From: Nanobdellati archaeon
GTDB lineage: Archaea > B1Sed10-29 > JAGVWA01
DNA length: 64,000 bases
Reading direction: 5' to 3'
Assembly: GCA_018304505.1 (NCBI GenBank)
Contig: JAGVWA010000002.1
Coordinates: forward strand, 1 to 64,000
This document shows positions 1 through 7,416 of the stretch, piece after piece (the stretch's first letter is position 1; every line of letters begins with the position of its first letter). The position numbers and the translations under genes are program-made. The notes below the pieces were generated by a model. That model had not been told where the DNA came from. It saw only the letters and a program-made list of their open reading frames with translations, and ran no database searches.

Positions 1-2
1 CA

Positions 3-1214
3 ATGGGCATCTTCGACATAGCAAAGACCAACGAGGCACTTGTGTGGAACGATGCCAACGTGATAAAGGTCAGAATCACGAGCCAGCTAGGCCACCAGGG
101 CCGCGCATTCTCGCAAATTTCGGAGTTTGCAGACGCGCACATCGAAATCTTTAATGATGAATCCATTACGCTGAAAATCGTGAACAACAGCCGCGACAAT
201 GAGGAGCTGATGAGCTTCACGCTCGGAGGAATCAACAAGCAGAACAACGGCGTGAGTTTCAAAAAGGCAGGTGGCAGCGCAGCCATCATACGCCCGGGTT
301 TCTCGCAGCAGACGAGCGATGGCAGGCTACTGACGTATGATGAAGTGATCCACGTTTTCATCTTCGACAAGACAACGCTGCAGCGTGATGACATAAAGTC
401 ATACAATGTCGACTCTGCCGCAACTCGGGAATTCTGCCGCAATGACAAGGGGCAGATAACAGGCATAAAGATCAACGTCGACTTGAACAGCCTGCCCCTA
501 GAAGAAGAGTTGGTTGACGGGCACTTTGGAGAGATATGTTATGACCTTTTCACAGATTTGGATGGCGAGCAGTCTGGCATACGCGACGGCGAATACCAAG
601 GCAAGGGCTATGACGGGGAGCAGCACGCGTACAAGATCCTTGATGAGGACGGGCCAACTGGTTGCCTGATGATGCTGGACACAGTTACAAATGAGAAAAT
701 CTGCATGCGCACTGAGAAGGATCCAACAACAGGCATGCCGCAGTTCGTTTTCTACGACTCAAGCGGCGACAAGCGCCTTGGTTCCCCATTGTCCCTCCTA
801 AGTTTAGCAGGCCTTGGTGGATCAATGATGTATGATCCAGCTACGGGAAAAATCGATTTGAGGAATGAGATTCCGTTCAACATGAACAACAACTTCCAGG
901 TCTACGGCGCCGGAGGCCTTGGTTTAATGACACCGCAACTTCCGCCATGGGGCGGCAGGGCCGACTTTGCAGCAGGCAGGGCACCGCCATCGGAGTTCGA
1001 TATTTCAAAGGTCCAGAGGCCAGAGGCCCTGATCGCGAGCCTGCCGAGCGTTCCAGAATCGCAGCCATTAATGCTAATGTTCCTTGCAGCCATTGTTTTG
1101 GCTATGGCGTTCATCAGAACCAATTCACAAAAACCACGCGCGGGAACCAAAGGCCCAAGGCGCGTTACAAGGTCCCCTGGAATGAGCGCCAGAAAGCGAA
1201 CGAAAAAACGCTAG
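3..1214 (+). CDS. Surface protein with VPxxxP-type C-terminal sorting signal
   Basis: 403 residues from the first ATG; the gene may begin before the window, so the 5' end is uncertain. The body is beta-rich and polar with no recognised domain. The C terminus has the three-part form of an archaeosortase signal: VPESQP (residues about 350-355), a hydrophobic helix of about 17 residues (LMLMFLAAIVLAMAFIR), then a basic tail of about 29 residues. VPxxxP-CTERM is a known archaeosortase substrate class, and an archaeosortase is encoded at 9674. I infer that this protein is exported, held by the helix, then cut and attached to the surface. The basic tail is longer than usual. It converges with the pilin-like genes that end at 1228. 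Confidence 0.6.
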   Translation: MGIFDIAKTNEALVWNDANVIKVRITSQLGHQGRAFSQISEFADAHIEIFNDESITLKIVNNSRDNEELMSFTLGGINKQNNGVSFKKAGGSAAIIRPGFSQQTSDGRLLTYDEVIHVFIFDKTTLQRDDIKSYNVDSAATREFCRNDKGQITGIKINVDLNSLPLEEELVDGHFGEICYDLFTDLDGEQSGIRDGEYQGKGYDGEQHAYKILDEDGPTGCLMMLDTVTNEKICMRTEKDPTTGMPQFVFYDSSGDKRLGSPLSLLSLAGLGGSMMYDPATGKIDLRNEIPFNMNNNFQVYGAGGLGLMTPQLPPWGGRADFAAGRAPPSEFDISKVQRPEALIASLPSVPESQPLMLMFLAAIVLAMAFIRTNSQKPRAGTKGPRRVTRSPGMSARKRTKKR

Positions 1215-1227
1215 AGAGCAGAACACT

Positions 1228-1779
1228 TTAGAACGCCAGCTTCAAAATAACTTCAACGCCTTCTTTTAGTGGTGCGCTTGCGCTGACAACCTGGCGCGTG
1301 CCTTCATTAACAGAGTCAATTTTCTCTTGCCTCAAGCCAAGCGGTTCACCGGGCTCCAATCGGGCATAACACACCTGCTGTTCGCGGCCCTGAATTTGGA
1401 AGCAAAGAATGACGCTGCTGCTCGGCGAGGAGTTCTTGAGTTTAGTGAAAACATCCTTTCCCGGGCCATCTGGTGTTCCAGGCCCTGTGTTTTCAAAGTA
1501 GGCTGTCAGGTCAGTGCTGATTTTTGTATTATCGCTTGTAAGTGCAGTGATTTCCGACAGCCTTGTCAAGATGAAGTCTCCATTGGTGTCCTGGCCGTGG
1601 AAGAACGCAACCAGGGCGACATTGGCGTACTGCAAATTGTAGATTGTGATGAGCTGCTCGTTAGTGCTACTCCCGACGAGCCCGGCTGCGAAAATAAGTA
1701 AAGTGGCTGCGCCGCTGGCTATCAGCATGAATATGAGGGCGTCCATCATCGCGGCCTGGCCTTTTGATCGTTCTGCCAT
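1228..1779 (-). CDS. Pilin-like single-helix membrane protein
   Basis: 183 residues starting MAERSKGQAAMMDAL. A short basic leader ending in KGQ precedes a hydrophobic stretch at residues about 14-32, resembling class III (EppA) prepilins although the conserved E-Y is missing. The ATG overlaps the TGA of the preceding gene (TGATG), with a GGGGGTGA ribosome site inside that gene; a GTG 21 bases upstream is possible but less likely. The exported part is polar with two cysteines near the C terminus. It is the last gene of the minus-strand pilus-like cluster. I infer a minor pilin or pilus-associated subunit; family not recognised. Confidence 0.6.
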   Translation of the reverse strand: MAERSKGQAAMMDALIFMLIASGAATLLIFAAGLVGSSTNEQLITIYNLQYANVALVAFFHGQDTNGDFILTRLSEITALTSDNTKISTDLTAYFENTGPGTPDGPGKDVFTKLKNSSPSSSVILCFQIQGREQQVCYARLEPGEPLGLRQEKIDSVNEGTRQVVSASAPLKEGVEVILKLAF

Positions 1780-2210
1780 CACTTCTTCACCCCCACGCAC
1801 ACGTAGAAGATGTCCGGAATCAATGACTGGGGGGTTTCACGCGTCACTAAATACGAGTAAATGTAATTCAAGTCCTGGCCACTGCAATCCGCTTGTGGGC
1901 TGAAATCAGCTGAGGGGAAGCCTGCATCGAAGTTCAGCCCGTAGGTCGCTGCCGGGAACTTCGCGGTTTCCTTCAATGCTCCAAGCTCGTCTTGTATCAC
2001 GAGGCCGTCGCTGACAAACACCTTGGCGATTTCCAGCGAGCCCTTGAAGATGCGAATGCTGTTCACCTTCTGGTTGTACGCGTCGAGGGCAAAGCTGAGC
2101 CCGGAGAAAAACAGCGTGAGGGCCAGCATTATGGCTATTATTGAAGGCAGGTCGTCGCCTATTGGGCCGATGAAGCCGCGTTTATGATTTTGATTTTTGG
2201 TGCGCGTCAT
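1779..2210 (-). CDS. Pilin-like single-helix membrane protein
   Basis: 143 residues. A basic N terminus (NQNHKRGFIGPIGDDLPS) is followed by one hydrophobic helix (about residues 24-43) and a polar domain with two cysteines. It lies 6 bp after the preceding gene's stop and overlaps the next gene, so it is co-transcribed with the cluster. The arrangement, a short cytoplasmic tail, one helix and a small exported domain, matches archaeal pseudopilins, but there is no clean prepilin peptidase motif. A role as a minor pilin or assembly factor is inferred from position. Confidence 0.55.
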   Translation of the reverse strand: MTRTKNQNHKRGFIGPIGDDLPSIIAIMLALTLFFSGLSFALDAYNQKVNSIRIFKGSLEIAKVFVSDGLVIQDELGALKETAKFPAATYGLNFDAGFPSADFSPQADCSGQDLNYIYSYLVTRETPQSLIPDIFYVCVGVKK

Positions 2211-2216
2211 TTTTCA

Positions 2217-2807
2217 TCACGAGTCCTCGTATCTTGAGAGGTCACAGGTGGGCTCACATGCTGACACACCTTCCCTGCACGCCTGCACGCAGATGCCCTT
2301 TTCGTCGGCCAGGCTTGTCTCCTCGCTTATCTTGATAAACCTGAATTCGCGCGACGGAATGATTACTGTTGATGTTTTTCCGTCATTAAGCATAACACTG
2401 TTGTCTATGATTGACGCTGCGGCGCTCGTGTATCTATTTGGTTCATTTTCATCGGTGTAAGTTCCCCATGCCAACGCAATGCTGATGAAGTTGTCCCCAC
2501 TCTGTGGCCCCTTTGGCTGCACCCTGACGCGCAGCGTGTATGGCCTGTTGCCGGTAGTAATCGATATCCCGGAAACCTCTTCAGGCAGCTTATCTGGAAT
2601 TGGCACGACGACAGTATGACTTAAGGCGTCGATGCTCACCACGCTTTGAATTGAGTCCTGGATTTGTAGAATCAAGGACTGGGCCGAGTCATTTGCAATG
2701 CGTTCATTGAGGAGGTTCATGAAAAACGTCATCGTGGCGAACATCGTGAACAGGAAGACTAGCATGACGATTTTCGAAAAGAGCCACACACTAATGCCGC
2801 GTTTCAT
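2217..2807 (-). CDS. Single-helix membrane protein of the pilus-like locus
   Basis: About 196 residues from MKRGISVWLF. A GTG three codons upstream would overlap the preceding gene by 8 bp; the ATG with AGTGGT 6 bases before it is preferred. One strongly hydrophobic helix (residues about 8-29, rich in M, F, V and L) follows a basic start, then a polar domain with a cysteine-rich end (four Cys in the last 25 residues: GICVQACREG and CEPTCD). It sits between two pilin-like genes with 1-6 bp gaps. No family recognised; probably a pilus-associated exported protein. Confidence 0.55.
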   Translation of the reverse strand: MKRGISVWLFSKIVMLVFLFTMFATMTFFMNLLNERIANDSAQSLILQIQDSIQSVVSIDALSHTVVVPIPDKLPEEVSGISITTGNRPYTLRVRVQPKGPQSGDNFISIALAWGTYTDENEPNRYTSAAASIIDNSVMLNDGKTSTVIIPSREFRFIKISEETSLADEKGICVQACREGVSACEPTCDLSRYEDS

Positions 2808-2808
2808 T

Positions 2809-3405
2809 TTAACCACTTATCGTGAGCTCGTTGCTTGATGACTTTGTAATCGATAGGCCGTAGGTGCGTGGCTTCCACGTACACGCGCTTGCAGTAAGGT
2901 CAAGGCGTTCAGCCTGCTCTATTCCGCAGTCCACTTTAGTTCGCGCCCCAACCTCTTCCAGGAGCTGTTTGATTTCAACGTTCCGTGGAATGTTGATGGT
3001 TTCGGAAATCCTGGCCTGGTAATTCACGACTGCCGCCTGGCCCACTGTTGTTCTTGTCGCGACCCGGGCCACCAATATCTGGCAGTTGTCAGTGCCCAAC
3101 TGGGACCTGCACGCTTGCGTCGGCCCGGGGTACAAGCCAACTGCTTCAATGTCGCCGCCGCAGCCCCCCAGTGGCGTGAAATCAACCTGCGTGTTTATCC
3201 GTGTGCCAGTAGCGCCCCGGTAAACCAATTCGATGGCCCGCGCCATTTTCGACATGCTGCCAGACAGCTTTTGCTCGTATTGCGAGGCGCACAGGCTGTT
3301 GTACGTGTTGAAACCGACAATGAGAACAAATGTTAAGACAGTGACTGCTATCAGCAGCTCTACCGGCGCTTCTTCCTGCCCGCGGCTTCCAATCGGGATC
3401 TTCAT
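2809..3405 (-). CDS. Class III prepilin-like protein
   Basis: 198 residues. The N terminus MKIPIGSRGQEEAPVELL followed by a hydrophobic helix (residues about 15-33) resembles the class III archaeal prepilin signal, in which EppA-type peptidase cuts just before the Q of a GQ motif. The exported domain has six or more cysteines, suggesting disulfides. It is the first gene of the four-gene transcript 3405 to 1228. A TATA element at about 3427-3439 places the transcript start within a base or two of the ATG, so the message is probably leaderless. Likely a pilus subunit. Confidence 0.6.
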   Translation of the reverse strand: MKIPIGSRGQEEAPVELLIAVTVLTFVLIVGFNTYNSLCASQYEQKLSGSMSKMARAIELVYRGATGTRINTQVDFTPLGGCGGDIEAVGLYPGPTQACRSQLGTDNCQILVARVATRTTVGQAAVVNYQARISETINIPRNVEIKQLLEEVGARTKVDCGIEQAERLDLTASACTWKPRTYGLSITKSSSNELTISG

Positions 3406-3426
3406 TAGACTAATGAAAAGAATCGG

Positions 3427-3439
3427 GGTTTATTAAAGC
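3427..3439 (-). promoter_or_regulatory. TATA promoter of the four-gene pilin-like transcript
   Basis: On the minus strand this reads GCTTTAATAAACC, about 27 bp before the ATG at 3405, which is archaeal TATA geometry for a leaderless mRNA. Confidence 0.55.
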
Positions 3440-3458
3440 TTTGTCGCGTGCGCGGAAG

Positions 3459-3515
3459 TGTAGTCTTAGAACAGCCCCGTATTTTCACTATCGACCTAAG
3501 ACTACAAAGTGGGGC
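3459..3515. repeat. 11-bp inverted repeat with possible pseudoknot pairing
   Basis: The arms TGTAGTCTTAG (3459-3469) and CTAAGACTACA (3496-3506) pair perfectly around a 26-nt loop. The loop contains GCCCC (3474-3478), which could pair with GGGGC (3511-3515) just outside the stem, giving an H-type pseudoknot. It lies between the end of the upstream pilin transcript (stop at 3555) and the promoter at 3427-3439, so it may end that transcript or control the next. Confidence 0.5.
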
Positions 3516-3554
3516 GGCCAAATAAAACATTAACACCGAGAGAATGTTGCCCCA

Positions 3555-3686
3555 TTAGGGAAAGAGAATCAGGCCTGCCAGGCTCGCGAATTCGGCACCA
3601 CTCTGGAACATGGGCTTGATTATTGAAAATATGAGGATGGCGGCGATCGCCATCAATATCATCATGTATATTGGTGTCCATTCCAT
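3555..3686 (-). CDS. 43-residue single-helix mini membrane protein
   Basis: A short gene, MEWTPIYMMILMAIAAILIF..., ending ...LAGLILFP. It has one hydrophobic helix at residues about 6-22 and a short polar and hydrophobic tail. GAGGGA lies about 8 bases before the ATG, and the gene follows the pilin stop by 33 bp in the same direction. Its reading frame has no lysine- or arginine-rich leader, so it is not a classic prepilin. It is probably a small membrane component translated from the pilin transcript. Real but unnamed. Confidence 0.55.
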   Translation of the reverse strand: MEWTPIYMMILMAIAAILIFSIIKPMFQSGAEFASLAGLILFP

Positions 3687-3719
3687 GTTGTGATTCCCTC
3701 AAATATGCCTTGGCGTGTT

Positions 3720-4190
3720 TTAGCAGGGTAATATTTTGCCTGTACCATCGCCGCCTTGGTAGGGTTCGTCGCCGACGCCGATGTTGCACAGTTCATCACT
3801 CTCGCAGCACACGAAAATGTCCTCGTCGAAGTCAGCGGTGAAGCTTATGCCGCTGCGGGCAGTCCCGCCAGTGACTTGGCACCTAGGGCTTGACCCAGCT
3901 GCTAGCCTTTCGTTGCAGTAGAACTTCACTTCGCCGGTTCCTCCTAGGACGTCGCTGAAGGCGTCTGACCTGATTCGCGTCCCGGCTTTAAAGTTGGCCT
4001 TTTGCTGCGACGCGTAAACAATTCCCGGTAGCTGGTATCCCTTTCCTAGTTGCTGTTTTATCAGGTTTCCGGGGTCGCCGACTTGAGGAGTTATGCCCCC
4101 GAGTATGCCCAAGAGAATTCCGAGGATCGCCACTGCTATGACTGCCGCGATCATCAGTTTGAAGGTATCGAATGCCTGTCCTCTAAACAT
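3720..4190 (-). CDS. Class III prepilin-like protein
   Basis: 156 residues from MFRGQAFDTFKLMIAAVIAV. The start was chosen because AAAGGTGA lies 7 bases before it; an in-frame start 66 bases upstream would add an untypical leader and overlap the TATA region. RGQAF followed by a long hydrophobic helix (residues about 10-31) is the class III prepilin pattern also seen in the gene at 4980-5357, and the two share RGQAF-x2-FK. Six cysteines follow in the exported domain. Likely a pilin. Confidence 0.65.
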   Translation of the reverse strand: MFRGQAFDTFKLMIAAVIAVAILGILLGILGGITPQVGDPGNLIKQQLGKGYQLPGIVYASQQKANFKAGTRIRSDAFSDVLGGTGEVKFYCNERLAAGSSPRCQVTGGTARSGISFTADFDEDIFVCCESDELCNIGVGDEPYQGGDGTGKILPC

Positions 4191-4231
4191 TTTCAATTCA
4201 CCTTTGCTTGTTGAGAGATAGAATGAAGCAG

Positions 4232-4243
4232 GGGTATATAAAG
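4232..4243 (-). promoter_or_regulatory. TATA promoter of the pilin at 4190
   Basis: On the minus strand, CTTTATATACCC lies about 45 bp before the ATG, leaving room for the ribosome site AAAGGTGA in a short leader. Palindromic sites at 4327-4352 lie upstream. Confidence 0.6.
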
Positions 4244-4326
4244 TTAATTCCTTCACAGCAGCTTTTTGGTTTGCGTCATGAGAAGTGTTTACTCAAATGT
4301 TTGTTTTTCAGAAACATTCAATATAA

Positions 4327-4352
4327 TGAACATGTGTTCATTTAAATGAACA
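4327..4352. promoter_or_regulatory. Palindromic operator-like sites
   Basis: Three alternating TGAACA/TGTTCA half-sites overlap here. TGTTCATTTAAATGAACA (4335-4352) is a perfect 18-bp palindrome, and the half-site TGAACA at 4327 pairs with the same TGTTCA. The position, about 85 bp upstream of the pilin TATA box and about 125 bp upstream of the divergent gene at 4476, suits a dimeric regulator. The regulator is not identified. Confidence 0.5.
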
Positions 4353-4363
4353 ACGGGTTTTGC

Positions 4364-4414
4364 CTGCTTTTTGCCTCTGTGTTACCCATCAGTGCAGTTG
4401 CTGCTACCGAAATA
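4364..4414. repeat. Left copy of a 51-bp imperfect direct repeat
   Basis: Matches 4911-4961 at 44 of 51 positions by my hand alignment. Both copies begin CTGCTTTTTGC and end CTGCTACCGAAATA. Together they bracket the small gene pair at 4476-4906 and nothing else. Confidence 0.75.
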
Positions 4415-4440
4415 CACTGCGGCTGGGAAAACCAACGAAA

Positions 4441-4452
4441 GCTTTAAATACA
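4441..4452 (+). promoter_or_regulatory. TATA promoter of the 4476 gene pair
   Basis: GCTTTAAATACA is centred about 29 bp before the ATG at 4476, consistent with a leaderless archaeal transcript. Confidence 0.55.
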
Positions 4453-4475
4453 TGTGTTATATCAATTGATATAAT

Positions 4476-4757
4476 ATGTCACACGCAACTGCAATGGTTA
4501 CTGAGAACATCTTACGCTATCCCCGTTTGGACACTGTCTTAATGGTTGAAGAATTTGTAAAAGAGCATGATGGCGAATTTAAGAAGCGCAAGCTATGGGA
4601 ATCACTACCAAAGAAAATGATGTATCAGACATTCTGTGTCATTATTGATTACCTCTTTTATTCTGGAAAAATCTCAATAGATAATGAGGGAAAAATAGGT
4701 TGGGCCTATTACCCCGAATTAGCTCGAAAATATTATCAATTGACTGGCCTGCGATGA
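4476..4757 (+). CDS. Small winged-helix-like protein, possible antitoxin
   Basis: 93 residues. The core, LWESLPKKMMYQTFCVIIDY followed by a GKI...GKIGW segment, resembles a family of small archaeal winged-helix proteins often found beside toxin genes; this is from memory of the pattern. Its stop overlaps the next start (ATGA), so the two form one unit, bracketed by 51-bp direct repeats and inserted on the opposite strand inside the pilin cluster. I read it as the regulator or antitoxin of a transferred toxin-antitoxin module; the function is inferred. Confidence 0.55.
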   Translation: MSHATAMVTENILRYPRLDTVLMVEEFVKEHDGEFKKRKLWESLPKKMMYQTFCVIIDYLFYSGKISIDNEGKIGWAYYPELARKYYQLTGLR

Positions 4758-4906
4758 ATGCAATGAAACTTCCTTCAACATACCGATTTGCAGACGAAAA
4801 AATAAAAGGGGCGTTCTATAAACTAGAGCGCGGGGATCACATCGTGGTGAGTTTAATTCTGGAATGGTTTGATCATAACGAATACGAAAGGAGGTTCAAA
4901 TATTAG
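4754..4906 (+). CDS. Short RelE/ParE-like remnant
   Basis: 50 residues. ADEKIKGAFYKLERGDH resembles the N-terminal helical part of archaeal RelE/ParE-like toxins (compare DEKVKKAFEKLEKGDH-type sequences), but the protein stops soon after and lacks the C-terminal beta sheet with the catalytic residues. It starts within the stop of the upstream gene (ATGA overlap). It is most likely a truncated toxin left in a decaying module, or alternatively an unrelated small protein. Confidence 0.4.
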   Translation: MNAMKLPSTYRFADEKIKGAFYKLERGDHIVVSLILEWFDHNEYERRFKY

Positions 4907-4910
4907 GCCG

Positions 4911-4961
4911 CTGCTTTTTGCTTCTGTGTTACTCAACTTTGCAGTCACTGCTACCGAAATA
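4911..4961. repeat. Right copy of the 51-bp imperfect direct repeat
   Basis: Partner of 4364-4414. It starts 4 bp after the stop of the short gene at 4754-4906 and ends 18 bp before the stop of the minus-strand pilin at 4980. Confidence 0.75.
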
Positions 4962-4979
4962 TAGGTCGCACTTATTGAA

Positions 4980-5357
4980 TTATTTGCAGAGCGCGCTGAT
5001 CTTCAGTTTAGAATCCCTCAGGATGGTGCACGACGTGCCGGTGCACTTGATTGCGCCGTCCTGCAGCCGCTCTGCCCCTCGGTAGGTAATCGCTATGGGC
5101 GTACTCAAGTTACCCTGGTATCGCTCGCCGTCTGTAAAGATGAGCTCTGTTCGTGAAAAGCACAAGTCGCGTCCCTGGTTTGCGTTAATGACCATGTCGC
5201 GGATGGCTTCGGCGCTCTGGTACGGGAACTCTATTGACTCAACAACGTTGTAAACGATAATCAGCATTGCCGTTGCGAAGACAGCGCCGATGAGGATCTT
5301 GAAGACAGAGAAGGCCTGCCCCCGGTTTCCAATGCCATGATCGATTGAATCTGTCAT
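4980..5357 (-). CDS. Class III prepilin-like protein
   Basis: 125 residues. NRGQAFSVFKILIGAVFATA is a class III prepilin-like signal with cleavage expected near GQ, followed by a hydrophobic helix (residues about 17-38). The exported domain is small with four cysteines (including CTGTSC). It begins 4 bp after the stop of the TadC-like gene, with GGAATCTGA as the ribosome site, so it is in the same transcript as the ATPase and membrane platform. Probably a pilin of this apparatus; it resembles the pilin at 3720-4190 in its signal. Confidence 0.65.
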   Translation of the reverse strand: MTDSIDHGIGNRGQAFSVFKILIGAVFATAMLIIVYNVVESIEFPYQSAEAIRDMVINANQGRDLCFSRTELIFTDGERYQGNLSTPIAITYRGAERLQDGAIKCTGTSCTILRDSKLKISALCK

Positions 5358-5361
5358 AGTA

Positions 5362-7416
5362 TCAGATTCCTGTGAGGCCTTTTGCGACCCACGCTGATCC
5401 GAAGAACAAGATGAGGGCCGTGGGCAGACTTGTTGCGATGTTCATTTTCACTGCCAGGTCGTTGTCGCCTTCCTCGATTTTGCTTGTGAAGTACACAAGA
5501 AGGATTGTTACTTCGATGACGTAGAGCGCGATGATCAAAAGAAAGGTCAGGTTGTCTGGAATCAGTTCCAGTGTTGATGTGTCGCCGAGGCCGGCAAAAG
5601 GCAGGCTCGCCCCGCCGCCCAGGCCTGGAATCGAAGCGCTGTCGGCTGCCCCCGACGGCGTTGCTGAGCCCACGCTTCGCAAGGCCCCAATGACGATGTT
5701 CTGCAGTGCGCTAGTTATGCCGAGTACAAGTGGGGCGATCATGAACGCGATGGACTTCATCATACTCGTGATTTCCTCGAGCAGGCTAGCGATTTTTTCC
5801 TTGATCTTCTGCGAGTCACGTAATTGCATGCTCAGGCTTAGCAGGGCCCGCGCGCCCTGTTCCACACCAAGCGCGATTGAGTCAACAACGATCTGCAGCG
5901 ATCCCCTGATGAGGTCGCTGGGCACGTTTTTCAGGCTGCCGTAAACAGGGTCGAAGAAGGCCATGTCTACTGTCATGCCAAGGGTCTGCACGTTCTCGCT
6001 GGTTTTCCTGTACAGGCCGCCTATTTTCGTTTCGCTAAGAAAGTCTGCCGAGTAAGTGAGTGCTTCTTCTATAGGCCGGTTTTCTCCCAAGCGCGAGGCC
6101 AGAATATAAATGGAGTCCTGGAACTCGTTTTCCATCTGTATCAAGTCCAGCTGGGCCTTGCGTTTTCCATAGGCGGTTCCATACAGGTATGTGCTAATTA
6201 CAAGTGAAAAGGCAATGACGCCGCCAGCAATTGTCCAGAACGGGAAGTACGCGGCCAGGGCCTCTTCTTCAAATTCCTCTGGCAGTGGATTAACTAACGG
6301 CTCGACAACGATGACAGAGAGGCCGAAAACAAATGCCCCCAGCAGCAAACCAAGAATGATGGCGGGTATTGAGGTGTTTCCAATCTTTATGTAGCCCCGT
6401 TTTGGCAGGCCGGGGTAGTTGTCTGGAATCTTCGGAGGAATGTAGACCGGCGGGCGTTTATTGAGGATCGTGTTCGCAAACAAAATAGTGCCTAGCGGGA
6501 TAAGGATGTTGTAAAGCAGGATCATGACCCATGTCTGCGCCAGTGGCAGTTGAGCCATTACACTTCCAATAGGAAGCATGATAATGAGCATCAGTGGAAG
6601 CAGTACGCCGACGTAGTACAGGTAAATGCTAGGCTGCCTCATCTGCACGGCGTATTTGTCCATGCTGTCCCTGATGGATTCGAGAATGTCGCGCATGGCC
6701 TTGTCAAGTATTGCGGCGCGCTTTGCATCATCAGCCTCAATAACGCTGCCCCTGATGACCATTAGGCCGTGCTTGAATTCCTCGCTGTATTTGCCCCACG
6801 TGTAAGCCAAGTTGTCGAGCGCCTCTTCAATGCTCGGGTAAGTTCCAATATCGACTGACCATATGGCTTTCTGCAAGTCCTCGGCTATCTTGCCGCGGCC
6901 GTGTTCTGATGCAAACCTGACGGCTCGTTCAAGATTCGGCGTGAGCTTCATGCTCATGATCATGTAATTCACGATCTCTGGAATGAAGGTAATGGCCTTG
7001 ATTTTTTGACTGTTCGCGGCCTTCAAAATGAAGGTCTGGAAATAGAACAGCATGTAGAATGGAATAATGAGTAATGGCATCGCGCCGTAAGCGAACCATG
7101 TGAAGCTCAATTCGCGGGTGATGAACACCATGTAGATGAGGAAACCGAGCACCGGAATGGCTAAGAGTAATGAGATAACAAGGGCGAGCATTGGCGCCGC
7201 GTTGACGTCCTTTGGCTGCACGTCCCAGTCAAGGAATTCCAGGGCGATCTTGTACTCCTCCTTTGTGAATTCGTTCTTGGCCTTGAACATGCCGCTGGCG
7301 CGCTTGGCAAAGCGTGTGTACCAATTGTTTATTGGCTTCCTTGCTGTCGCGCCTTCGAAAAAAGTCGCTGTGGGGCTCCCCGCCCCTGCGCCCACTGTGG
7401 TTTTTTTGTTAGGCAC
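5362..7416 (-). CDS. TadC/FlaJ-like pilus assembly membrane protein, duplicated
   Basis: 684 residues. This is the inner-membrane platform of an archaeal type IV pilus or archaellum-like machine (T2SSF family). A soluble N-terminal stretch is followed by two T2SSF-like halves (residues about 110-290 and 400-600), each with a cytoplasmic helical part between membrane helices, and extra helices at the C terminus. Duplicated long forms are usual for archaeal pili. The start is GTG at 7416, overlapping the stop of the ATPase gene, with GGAGG 8 bases upstream. ATPase and platform adjacent is the expected pair; they would drive assembly of the pilins downstream. Confidence 0.85.
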   Translation of the reverse strand: MPNKKTTVGAGAGSPTATFFEGATARKPINNWYTRFAKRASGMFKAKNEFTKEEYKIALEFLDWDVQPKDVNAAPMLALVISLLLAIPVLGFLIYMVFITRELSFTWFAYGAMPLLIIPFYMLFYFQTFILKAANSQKIKAITFIPEIVNYMIMSMKLTPNLERAVRFASEHGRGKIAEDLQKAIWSVDIGTYPSIEEALDNLAYTWGKYSEEFKHGLMVIRGSVIEADDAKRAAILDKAMRDILESIRDSMDKYAVQMRQPSIYLYYVGVLLPLMLIIMLPIGSVMAQLPLAQTWVMILLYNILIPLGTILFANTILNKRPPVYIPPKIPDNYPGLPKRGYIKIGNTSIPAIILGLLLGAFVFGLSVIVVEPLVNPLPEEFEEEALAAYFPFWTIAGGVIAFSLVISTYLYGTAYGKRKAQLDLIQMENEFQDSIYILASRLGENRPIEEALTYSADFLSETKIGGLYRKTSENVQTLGMTVDMAFFDPVYGSLKNVPSDLIRGSLQIVVDSIALGVEQGARALLSLSMQLRDSQKIKEKIASLLEEITSMMKSIAFMIAPLVLGITSALQNIVIGALRSVGSATPSGAADSASIPGLGGGASLPFAGLGDTSTLELIPDNLTFLLIIALYVIEVTILLVYFTSKIEEGDNDLAVKMNIATSLPTALILFFGSAWVAKGLTGI

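Noticed and set aside
3502-3789. Minus-strand frame of 95 codons overlapping the mini-protein
   Set aside because: Very Arg/His-rich shadow in another frame; the 43-residue frame has the ribosome site and a membrane helix instead.
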